Shown piece by piece: positions 57,473 to 64,000 of a stretch of DNA of 64,000 nt. The stretch is from an uncultured Saprospiraceae bacterium. Its GTDB lineage: Bacteria > Bacteroidota > Bacteroidia > Chitinophagales > Saprospiraceae. Positions within the stretch are counted from its first letter, which is position 1. Each line of letters starts with the position of its first letter. The stretch lies in assembly GCA_937941765.1 (NCBI GenBank), contig CALDGQ010000005.1:1-64000 (forward strand), read 5' to 3'. The notes under the pieces are model-generated. The model was not told the DNA's origin. It searched no databases and was given only the letters and a program-made list of their open reading frames with translations. The translations under genes and the position numbers were made by a program.

Positions 57473-58303
57473 TTAAGCGAATGCCTCATAAAAAGGTTTA
57501 ATAAAACGTTCATCTCTAGCATAGATTGCGAATACAATTTTATCAAATTTATTCTTGAATTCGGTATTCAAAATTTCTTTGAAATAATTGGCAATATCAA
57601 TAGGATTGTTTTGAAACACACCACATCCCCATGCACCAAGTACTAGATTCTTATGATTATTTACCAATGGAATTGCAAGAACTTTTTTGATTCTTCTCCG
57701 CATTACCTTTTCAATTTCTTGTTCACTAACTTGTTCGTTTCTCTTTACAGCTCCTTTGTTTACAGCTGGAGCCGTAATAACTCCACAATGGATTAGTTGA
57801 TCTAGATTCTGTCCATCTTCATTTTTAATTATTGGTACTCCAGGACTATAAATCATGTAATCAGTATATATACAAGATTTTGTTTTTCTATTAATCTCAT
57901 AATAAGCATCAGCCTTCAATTGACAATTATATAATCCAGTTGATCTGGCAATACTTTCTTCTTGTGCCTGACTTCCACCTAAAAAACCACCGCCCGGATT
58001 TTTCGCTGAAGCAAAATTTAAACATAATACATCAGTAAAACCAGTATTAATCAAATTACGCGTGGCATCTAAAGTCGTCTGATTAACTACTTCAAAAGAT
58101 GTTTCTAATGTCGTTTCAAATTTCGAAATATTATTTAATAATCCATCTGACTCTTCAGGAGTATATATTTTAGTTGAATTTTCCGCCTTCTTTTGAAGTT
58201 CAGAAATATCAATTTTATTTCCACTTGATGATTGAAAATATCCATTCTTTAATATCTCCAAAGTTTCTTCTGCCACTTTTTTTCTATCTGCTCTGTTTTT
58301 CAT
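57473..58303 (-). CDS. Bacterial-type poly(ADP-ribose) glycohydrolase (macrodomain)
   Basis: A 276-aa protein of the TIGR02452/DUF2263 type with a macrodomain fold. It carries the PARG signature GGG-x(6)-QEE: NPGGGFLGGSQAQEESIARS, in which the catalytic Glu pair follows the diphosphate-binding Gly loop. VLGAWGCGVFQNNP is the second ADP-ribose loop. The N-terminal KKVAEETLEILKNGYF segment is family-typical. These enzymes cleave poly(ADP-ribose) chains, with possible NAD+ or toxin-related roles. The gene sits between two copies of a 62-bp terminator block, implying that it was inserted beside preA. Confidence 0.85.
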   Translation of the reverse strand: MKNRADRKKVAEETLEILKNGYFQSSSGNKIDISELQKKAENSTKIYTPEESDGLLNNISKFETTLETSFEVVNQTTLDATRNLINTGFTDVLCLNFASAKNPGGGFLGGSQAQEESIARSTGLYNCQLKADAYYEINRKTKSCIYTDYMIYSPGVPIIKNEDGQNLDQLIHCGVITAPAVNKGAVKRNEQVSEQEIEKVMRRRIKKVLAIPLVNNHKNLVLGAWGCGVFQNNPIDIANYFKEILNTEFKNKFDKIVFAIYARDERFIKPFYEAFA

Positions 58304-58377
58304 TATTCTAATTTAAATTCCATAAAAAAACCATAACAGATTTATTCATAAAATAATTCCACAATAGCATTAAATAA

Positions 58378-58414
58378 AAATGGCTTTGACAGAAATTTGT
58401 CAAAGCCATTTATA
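58378..58414. terminator. Terminator hairpin, copy B
   Basis: The same 14-bp stem as copy A (58378-58391 with 58398-58411) directly after the preA stop codon. It ends preA on the minus strand and separates it from the PARG gene. Confidence 0.88.
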
Positions 58415-58442
58415 TATTAGACAAGATGTCTGTTCAATTTTA
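58381..58442. repeat. 62-bp direct repeat, copy B
   Basis: Second copy of the block at 57411-57472. It reaches exactly to the preA stop codon, which suggests that the duplicated unit was the preA 3' end plus its terminator. Confidence 0.85.
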
Positions 58443-59771
58443 CTTCCGATGCTTCAAAGCATCCTGTACAGTCGGAACAAAATGCCCTTTCCCACCAGCA
58501 CGATCATCATCAAAACTCGTAGGTACTTCTCCAGCTATTGTTTTTTCATTCCAAGTCACATGTTGTGTTCCATCATCACGTTTGACCATTGTTATGCATT
58601 CTTCAACTGGGCAAACTAGAGAACATAAATTACAACCGACACAATTTTCATCGATAATTTCTGGAATTCTATTTCCAATTCCTTCTGGAATGCGGATCGC
58701 TTGGTGTGCACCATCATCACAAGCAATGTAACATAAGTCACAACCGACACATTTAGTTTCGTCAATTTCTGCAACTACTTTATGTTTCAAATTCAAGTGT
58801 TTCCACTCGGTGATATTAGGTAATGCTTTTCCTTTGAAGTCGTAGATGGTTTCATAACCTTTTTCTCTCATGAATTGTTTTAACCCAGCTTCCATCTCTC
58901 TCACAATTCCGAATCCATAATGCATTGCTGCTGTACAAACTTGAACTGATCCAGCTCCTAACAATATAAATTCAACTACATCTCTCCAAGTCTCGACTCC
59001 TCCGATTCCTGATATTGGTGTGTTTTTAATTTCAGGATGTTGTGCCAATTCTTTAATCATTTCCATTGCGATTGGTTTCACAGCAGGACCGCAATAGCCA
59101 CCATTGGTCCCTTTGCCATCGACTACTGGATAAGGTGCATAAGTTTCCAAGTCAATTCCAACAATACTTTTGATGGTATTAATTAATGACAATGCGTCCG
59201 TTCCACCCTGTACTGCTGCCAATCCAGGATCGACGATATGAGAAATGTTCGGAGTCAATTTTGTAATAACTGGAATATTTGCTGCTTCCATTACCCACTC
59301 TACTATTGTTTTCAAGACAGCTGGTTCTTGCCCTACTGCTGAGCCCATTCCTCTTTCGCACATTCCGTGTGGACATCCGAAGTTCAATTCGATTCCATCA
59401 GCTCCAGCATTTTCAACATCTTTAATAATCTGAATCCATTCTTCTTTGGTTTCGACCATTAAAGATGCAATCACTGCATGATTTGGAAAATACTTTTTGA
59501 CTTCTTCAATTTCCCGAAGATTATCAGCTAGTGGACGATCCGTAATCAACTCTATATTGTTAAACCCAGCCATTCTCGTATTTCGATAATTGATAGATCC
59601 ATATCGACTTGATACATTTATAACTGGCACACCTAATGTTTTCCAAACAGCTCCTCCCCACCCTGCGTCGAATGCTTTCATGACTTGGTAGCCTGAATTG
59701 GTTGGTGGCGCTGATGCTAACCAGAATGGGTTTGGGGATTTTATTCCTGCGAAATCTATTGATAAATCCAT
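58440..59771 (-). CDS. preA: NAD-dependent dihydropyrimidine dehydrogenase subunit PreA
   Basis: A 443-aa enzyme. It has an FMN-binding TIM barrel (DLSIDFAGIKSPNPFWLASA at the start, NFGCPHGMCERGMGSAVGQE at the active site, and GAGSVQVCTAAMHYG). A C-terminal 2[4Fe-4S] ferredoxin domain follows (CVGCDLCYIACDD and CVGCNLCSLVCPVEEC). With PreT it reduces uracil and thymine to the 5,6-dihydro forms using NADH. The position of the mammalian general-acid Cys in GLACGQ appears as Val here. It is followed by the terminator of copy B. Confidence 0.93.
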   Translation of the reverse strand: MDLSIDFAGIKSPNPFWLASAPPTNSGYQVMKAFDAGWGGAVWKTLGVPVINVSSRYGSINYRNTRMAGFNNIELITDRPLADNLREIEEVKKYFPNHAVIASLMVETKEEWIQIIKDVENAGADGIELNFGCPHGMCERGMGSAVGQEPAVLKTIVEWVMEAANIPVITKLTPNISHIVDPGLAAVQGGTDALSLINTIKSIVGIDLETYAPYPVVDGKGTNGGYCGPAVKPIAMEMIKELAQHPEIKNTPISGIGGVETWRDVVEFILLGAGSVQVCTAAMHYGFGIVREMEAGLKQFMREKGYETIYDFKGKALPNITEWKHLNLKHKVVAEIDETKCVGCDLCYIACDDGAHQAIRIPEGIGNRIPEIIDENCVGCNLCSLVCPVEECITMVKRDDGTQHVTWNEKTIAGEVPTSFDDDRAGGKGHFVPTVQDALKHRK

Positions 59772-59836
59772 ATTTTCTTTGTTTTAATTCCTGATTTTAA
59801 TTTAATACTTTTTCTCCAATTTAGCTTTGGAAATTT

Positions 59837-60475
59837 AAAGTGTAGAGTGTAAAGTTATGAGTGGCTTCTCGTTCAAATTTTGTATTGACTATAAATGTTG
59901 CCTCAGTATTTAATTCAAAAAGTTCGCTTAATGCTTTCGAGAGTGCTTTGTTATTTTAAATTGTATTTCTGTTTTGTTGTAATGATACTGCTACTCAACA
60001 TCTTTCTTAATTCCAATGCTTGGCTATCTAAGCGCTCAAATAATTCTTTTGTAATTGTATTTGATTTAACTAGTAATTCTAGCCAAAATCTTGATTCTCG
60101 AATTTCTTTTAGTGAAATACTTAGTTTATACACAAAGTCTTTTTTCGAAAATGCTGCTTGAGCTTCTCTTATATTTGCTCCAACCGAAGTTCCCGATCTA
60201 ATTATTTGACTCGACATTTCATAGTCATGATTTTTATTCATTTGACGTGAAAGTTTTATTATTTCTAAAGCAAATAAAACCGCTTTATCATCCATTATAC
60301 TAGCCATAGATATTCATATTAATTTCAAAAAATAAAATTTCATTTCACAAACTCCACTTTAAACTTCACGTTTGGTTTCACGTTTGGTTTCACGAGCTCA
60401 ACTTTAAACTTCACACTCTACTTTTCACGTCTGGATTTCACGAGCTCCACTTTAAACTCTACACTTTACACTTTT
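59837..60475. repeat. Inverted and direct short repeats around the four-helix-bundle gene
   Basis: On the plus strand AAAGTGTAGAGTGTAAAGTT (59837-59856) lies on one side of the gene at 59951, and inverted relatives of it (AAACTCTACACTTTACACTT, 60454-60473) lie on the other. Three direct copies of CTCcACTTTAAACT with TTCACG units occur at 60351-60475, the last running into the end of preT. Confidence 0.65.
59951..60307 (-). CDS. Four-helix-bundle protein (23S IVS / Avd-like)
   Basis: A 118-aa all-helical protein of the TIGR02436 four-helix-bundle family, first known from 23S rRNA intervening sequences and related to Avd of diversity-generating retroelements. Typical parts are LFALEIIKLSRQM, SSQIIRSGTSVGANIREAQA (the family's best-conserved block), and LSISLKEIRESRFWLELLV. 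It is small, cytoplasmic and basic, and may bind nucleic acid. It interrupts the pyrimidine operon between preT and preA and is flanked by short repeats, suggesting it is an inserted cassette. No reverse transcriptase is nearby. Confidence 0.87.
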   Translation of the reverse strand: MASIMDDKAVLFALEIIKLSRQMNKNHDYEMSSQIIRSGTSVGANIREAQAAFSKKDFVYKLSISLKEIRESRFWLELLVKSNTITKELFERLDSQALELRKMLSSSIITTKQKYNLK

Positions 60476-61791
60476 AAAAAAACAGCAATTCCATTCGCAG
60501 CAACCTTCCCCTCATAAGCAGCATTTACAACCTCAGCTCCACCATTCACCGCATCACCTCCAGCAAAATACTTTGGGTTCTTTGTTTGATAATTTTCTTT
60601 ATTTACAACAATTCTTTTACGACTGTCTAATTCTAACCCATCAATCAAATTTAAAAAACTAGCCATTTTAGCTTGACCCGTAGCTTTTATTACTAAATCG
60701 CAATCAACTGTAAATTCAGAACCGTCAATATATTCTAATTTGCCATCAACAGATTTTGTCTTTATGAATTTTACACCAGTAGCTTTTCCATTTCCGACGA
60801 TGGCAACCGGTTGTGCTTCAAACAAACTATCGACTCCAGCACTGATTGCTAAATCATATTCAAATCCATATGCACCCATTCTATCTTTGCTACGACGATA
60901 AGCTAATGTTACTTCGTCAGCTCCTAAACGCGCTGCTTGTGAAGCGGCATCCATTGCTGTATTTCCACCACCGATGACGACCACTTTTGGGGGAACAGCT
61001 AAAGTATGTTGCTTCATTCTAACTTCTTCGATGAATTCAACCGCACCTACTACATTGTCTTTTTCTTCGCCCTCTAAATTTAAAGAAGCTGTAGGACCAA
61101 TTCCGACACCTAAGAAGACTGCATCATAATCATTCTCAATTTTATCCAATTGTTCTTTCGTAGTAATTGGTGTGTTGAGAATAAAATTCAGTTGCATTTG
61201 TTTTTCCAAATAAGCAACTTCATCTACAACTTCATCATTAGTAATTTTGTAAGCGGCAATTCCATAAACCGTTAATCCTGATGGTTTAGCTTTTGCTTCA
61301 TATATATCTACTGCGAATCCCATCACACGCAATTCACATGCGCATGCAATACTAGCTGGACCAGAACCGATAATCGCTATTTTCTTCCCATTGTCCGCAC
61401 CAGGTTTGAATAACTTGATATCATTTTTAATGACATGAGTGGTTGCAAAATTCTGGAGTCTACCAATCTGGATTGGAGGTACATCCTGATGATTATATAC
61501 ACAAGCACCTTCACACAATACACCTGTTGGACAAATTTTGCCACATGCATTTCCCAACCAATTAGATTCGAAAATAGTGCGAGCAGAACCTGTCAAGTTT
61601 TGTGTATTGATTTGTTTAATGAACAACGGAATATCAATTCCTGTCGGACAAGCTTGTACACACGGTGCATCATAACAGTATAAACACCTAGAACTTTCAT
61701 AAAAAGCTTCCGTTTGATTCATCAACGGTTTCTTTATTTTGAAGTTCTTTTCAAATTCGGTCGTGGAAGTAGGTTTTTTATATTCGGACAT
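60466..61791 (-). CDS. preT: NAD-dependent dihydropyrimidine dehydrogenase subunit PreT
   Basis: A 441-aa flavoprotein. The N-terminal [4Fe-4S] domain has CLYCYDAPCVQACPTGIDIP and CGKICPTGVLCEGACVY. The FAD-binding motif is AIIGSGPASIACACEL and the NAD(P)H motif is VVIGGGNTAMDAASQAARLG. The C-terminal FAD segment is FAGGDAVNGGAEVVNAAYEG. It passes electrons from NADH to PreA for pyrimidine reduction. It lies 119 bases downstream of the ureidopropionase gene and upstream of the four-helix-bundle gene on the same strand. Confidence 0.92.
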   Translation of the reverse strand: MSEYKKPTSTTEFEKNFKIKKPLMNQTEAFYESSRCLYCYDAPCVQACPTGIDIPLFIKQINTQNLTGSARTIFESNWLGNACGKICPTGVLCEGACVYNHQDVPPIQIGRLQNFATTHVIKNDIKLFKPGADNGKKIAIIGSGPASIACACELRVMGFAVDIYEAKAKPSGLTVYGIAAYKITNDEVVDEVAYLEKQMQLNFILNTPITTKEQLDKIENDYDAVFLGVGIGPTASLNLEGEEKDNVVGAVEFIEEVRMKQHTLAVPPKVVVIGGGNTAMDAASQAARLGADEVTLAYRRSKDRMGAYGFEYDLAISAGVDSLFEAQPVAIVGNGKATGVKFIKTKSVDGKLEYIDGSEFTVDCDLVIKATGQAKMASFLNLIDGLELDSRKRIVVNKENYQTKNPKYFAGGDAVNGGAEVVNAAYEGKVAANGIAVFLKV

Positions 61792-61808
61792 ATTTGTTCG
61801 TGTTTAAA

Positions 61809-61898
61809 AGCTCTCAGAGAGCTCACGTTTGTCATTTAAATATTCAATTTCAAATTTTACAGTTCTTTTTAATAAATCTGGAAAGCTCTCGGAGAGCT
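61809..61898. repeat. Paired short palindromes upstream of preT
   Basis: AGCTCTCAGAGAGCT (61809-61823) and AGCTCTCGGAGAGCT (61884-61898) are near-perfect palindromes 60 bases apart in the gap between preT and the ureidopropionase gene. They could be an operator pair or small intergenic repeats. Confidence 0.55.
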
Positions 61899-61910
61899 GC
61901 TCGATAAATA

Positions 61911-62777
61911 CTACAATTCCGTCAACTTATCATAAGTTTCTGGTCTTCTGTCTCTGAAAAATTGCCAAGTTGAACGAACCTCTTCGATTACATCTAAATC
62001 AAAATCTGCAATTAATAATTCATCATCATATTCTGATGCTTTTGCAAAAATTTGACCACGAGGATCAACGAAATAAGAGGTTCCATAAAAACGTCCTAAG
62101 TCCCATGGTTTTTCCTCTCCTACTCTATTGATACATCCCATAAAGTACCCATTAGCAGCTGCGTGTGCAGGTTGTTCTAATTGCCACAAATATTGAGACA
62201 ATCCAGCAACTGTAGCAGAAGGATTGTAAACAATTTCTGCACCATTTAATCCCAAGCATCTTGCACCATCTGGAAAGTGACGGTCATAGCAAATGTAAAC
62301 ACCTACTTTAGCATATTTTGTTTGGAAAACTGGATATCCTAAGTTACCTGGCTTGAAAAAGAATTTTTCCCAGAAACCGGTTGTGTGCGGGATATGATTT
62401 TTTCTGTATTTGCCAAGGTAAGTTCCATCCGCATCAATTACTGCAGCCGTGTTATATAATACACCAGCTTGTTCTTTTTCATAGATTGGAACAACGATAA
62501 CCATGTCGTACTTCTTAGCATAAACCTGCATCAGTTCAGTCGTTGGACCTGGTACAGTTTCTGCCGAAGCGTACCATTTGCGATCTTGTCCTGGACAGAA
62601 ATAAGGGGTGTTGAAGATTTCTTGAAGGCATAAAATTTGAACACCTGCTTCCCCTGCTTTTTCAATATAAGGGATGTGTTTTTGAACCATTGCTTCCATT
62701 ATTTCATGGATGGTTCCTTCGCCTTCTGTCATTGGGAGACTCATTTGAATCAACCCTGATTTTACGTTACGTGGCAT
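61911..62777 (-). CDS. Beta-ureidopropionase / N-carbamoyl-beta-alanine amidohydrolase (nitrilase family)
   Basis: A 288-aa C-N hydrolase. The catalytic Glu is in ILCLQEIFNTPYF, the Lys in KYRKNHIP, and the Cys in VGVYICYDRHFPDGARCLG, matching the nitrilase E-K-C triad. The TTGFWEKFFFKPGNLGYPVF segment is typical of N-carbamoylputrescine/beta-alanine amidases. Context fixes the role: it hydrolyses N-carbamoyl-beta-alanine to beta-alanine, NH3 and CO2, the third step after PreTA and dihydropyrimidinase. It lies 109 bases downstream of the dihydropyrimidinase gene, on the same strand. Confidence 0.9.
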   Translation of the reverse strand: MPRNVKSGLIQMSLPMTEGEGTIHEIMEAMVQKHIPYIEKAGEAGVQILCLQEIFNTPYFCPGQDRKWYASAETVPGPTTELMQVYAKKYDMVIVVPIYEKEQAGVLYNTAAVIDADGTYLGKYRKNHIPHTTGFWEKFFFKPGNLGYPVFQTKYAKVGVYICYDRHFPDGARCLGLNGAEIVYNPSATVAGLSQYLWQLEQPAHAAANGYFMGCINRVGEEKPWDLGRFYGTSYFVDPRGQIFAKASEYDDELLIADFDLDVIEEVRSTWQFFRDRRPETYDKLTEL

Positions 62778-62805
62778 AGTAGCTTATTTTTTTTATTTTT
62801 AAATT

Positions 62806-62870
62806 CATGGGGCGGTGCCCATATTAATCTGCTTGAGTCCGTTGGACTCTTTCGTATAAGACCTGTATTA
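62806..62870. repeat. Dispersed intergenic repeat, second copy
   Basis: ATGGGGCGGTGCCCATATTAAT, then CTGCTTGAGTCCGTTGGACTC, TTTCGTA and a TATTACG end resemble one arm of the repeat at 30822-30870 read in reverse (CTTGGGGCGGATGCCCCAAG, then TAATTTGCCTGACTCCGTTG, GAGTCTTACG). It lies in the gap between the dihydropyrimidinase and ureidopropionase genes. Confidence 0.6.
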
Positions 62871-62886
62871 CGTTTGTTTCTTGTAT

Positions 62887-64000
62887 CTATATTGTTAGGG
62901 ATGTTTTCCCTCTTTTTATGAATTTTCCGTAGCCTGGTTTTAATAGGCACTTGTTTTTTTCTATGGCTACTTGTCCTCTCATTAATACCGTTTCTGTTTT
63001 TCCAGTTAGCTTCATTCCTTCATAACCTGAGTAATCCACATTCATATGATGTGTTTTGACGGATAATGTGTGCTTTTTGTTAGGGTTGAAAATTACGATG
63101 TCGGCATCAGCACCGATTGCGATCGTTCCTTTTTGAGGATACATACCGAAAATTTTAGCTGCATTTGTAGAAGTAACTTCAACATATTTATTGAGAGAGA
63201 TTTTTCCTGTTTTGACACCGGATGAAAATAACAACTCCATTCTATGTTCGATTGCTGGATGACCATTTGGAATTTTAGAGAAATCCTTTTTACCCATCGC
63301 CTTTTGTTTCAAAGTAAATGGACAGTGATCCGTTCCAACTACTTGCACCAATCCTTGATTCAATCCAGACCACAAAGCGACCTGATCTTTCTTCTCACGA
63401 AGTGGTGGACTCATCACCCATTTGGCTCCATCTTTTCTTTTATAGAGAGAAGCATCTAAAGTTAAGTATTGCGTACACGTTTCAACAAATACTTTTTGAT
63501 TTCTTTGAGTCGATTCTCTTACTGCATTTAAAGCACCTTCGCAAGTCATGTGTACGATGTATCCTGGACAACCTGTATAATGTAACATGTCTGTGAATCT
63601 CGCCGATGCTTCTGCTTCTGTTACTTCAGGTTGTGACAAGTAATGATATAAAGGTGTTAATTTTTTTTCTGATTTATGTTTTGCAATTAGTGAATCGATT
63701 ACATCACCATTGGTCGCATGCACTGTTACTAATCCGCCATGTTTCTTGACGACTTTCATTAGCTGTACCATCTGACCATCGTCGATCATTAAGGCACCTT
63801 TATAGGCCATAAAAGTTTTGAATGAAGTGATTCCTTCTTTTTTGATAAAGTGAATAACTTCTTTTTCAACCTTATCATTAAAATCCGTGACTGCCATGTG
63901 GTAGCTGTAATCACCTACTGCTTTTCCTTTCGATCTTTTTTGCCAAGCTTTCAATGCATTTGCCAAAGTATCACCTTGTGTTTGCAAAATAAAATCGATG
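62887..64000 (-). CDS. hydA: Dihydropyrimidinase (partial, 5' end outside window)
   Basis: The C-terminal 371 residues of dihydropyrimidinase (hydantoinase); the reading frame continues past the window end without a start. The binuclear-zinc amidohydrolase features visible are KKHGGLVTVHATNGDVID (zinc His), VHMTCEGALNAV, and VVGTDHCPFTLKQKAMGKKD with the catalytic Asp. The N-terminal HxH and carbamylated Lys lie outside the window. It opens 5,6-dihydrouracil to N-carbamoyl-beta-alanine and precedes the ureidopropionase gene in the same orientation. Confidence 0.9.
   Translation of the reverse strand, partial: IDFILQTQGDTLANALKAWQKRSKGKAVGDYSYHMAVTDFNDKVEKEVIHFIKKEGITSFKTFMAYKGALMIDDGQMVQLMKVVKKHGGLVTVHATNGDVIDSLIAKHKSEKKLTPLYHYLSQPEVTEAEASARFTDMLHYTGCPGYIVHMTCEGALNAVRESTQRNQKVFVETCTQYLTLDASLYKRKDGAKWVMSPPLREKKDQVALWSGLNQGLVQVVGTDHCPFTLKQKAMGKKDFSKIPNGHPAIEHRMELLFSSGVKTGKISLNKYVEVTSTNAAKIFGMYPQKGTIAIGADADIVIFNPNKKHTLSVKTHHMNVDYSGYEGMKLTGKTETVLMRGQVAIEKNKCLLKPGYGKFIKRGKTSLTI

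Overview
The window is AT-rich DNA from a member of the phylum Bacteroidota, most likely a free-living, aquatic or marine type related to Saprospiria or Chitinophagia. This placement is inferred from gene content, not from a marker phylogeny. The supporting signs are several secreted proteins with type IX secretion (T9SS) C-terminal sorting domains, SprB and choice-of-anchor L domains, a Bat/MoxR operon, OmpA-type envelope proteins, almost no Shine-Dalgarno sequences, and genetic code 11. There is one tRNA (Met-CAT). I see no rRNA, CRISPR array or intact insertion sequence.

Layout. 1-2.8 kb: a tRNA, an ABC-2 permease and a highly repetitive Gly/Ala/Val/Asp protein. 2.9-27.1 kb: a large surface-polysaccharide locus, mostly on the minus strand. 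It holds four sulfotransferases, three SAM methyltransferases, three sugar-nucleotide epimerases, a GT2 glycosyltransferase, a GT-C-like membrane protein, a 1158-aa multidomain glycosyltransferase, a TagD-like cytidylyltransferase next to a 1306-aa RgpF/TagB-TagF-like polymerase, and a Wzm/Wzt-type ABC exporter. A tail-fibre-like S74/T9SS protein lies at its edge. 27.4-38.7 kb: envelope and housekeeping genes (a coiled-coil HhH protein, an OmpA protein, xerD, a large Ig-like lipoprotein, lptB, small lipoproteins), plus a cluster with a broken M43 metalloprotease and two tandem paralogous T9SS proteins. 38.9-46.9 kb: a MoxR-DUF3298-DUF58-BatD/RDD-BatA-BatB-BatC operon. 46.9-57.4 kb: a repeat-rich non-coding stretch, a histidine kinase, a choice-of-anchor L/SprB protein, an AlkC/AlkD-like protein, a secreted alpha-amylase, a two-subunit sodium/solute symporter and a DUF1499 protein. 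57.4-64 kb: a bacterial-type PARG macrodomain protein, then the reductive pyrimidine catabolic genes (preA, preT, ureidopropionase and dihydropyrimidinase, the last cut by the window edge), interrupted by a four-helix-bundle gene.

How the genes work together. The polysaccharide genes can supply activated sugars and a CDP-polyol, build a phosphate-, sulfate- and methyl-decorated glycan, and export it through the inner membrane. The Bat operon proteins probably form an envelope complex driven by the MoxR ATPase. PreTA, dihydropyrimidinase and ureidopropionase convert uracil or thymine into beta-alanine or beta-aminoisobutyrate.

Most unusual points: a teichoic-acid-like phosphotransferase system in a Gram-negative with a DNA-binding-like (AbrB) fold fused to a methyltransferase nearby; a histone-H1-like Lys/Ala linker inside a glycosyltransferase; a PARG gene bracketed by two nearly identical 62-bp terminator copies; a protease gene with a frameshift and a missing start next to a tandem repeat; and an intergenic stretch whose translation resembles a diversity-generating retroelement variable region.
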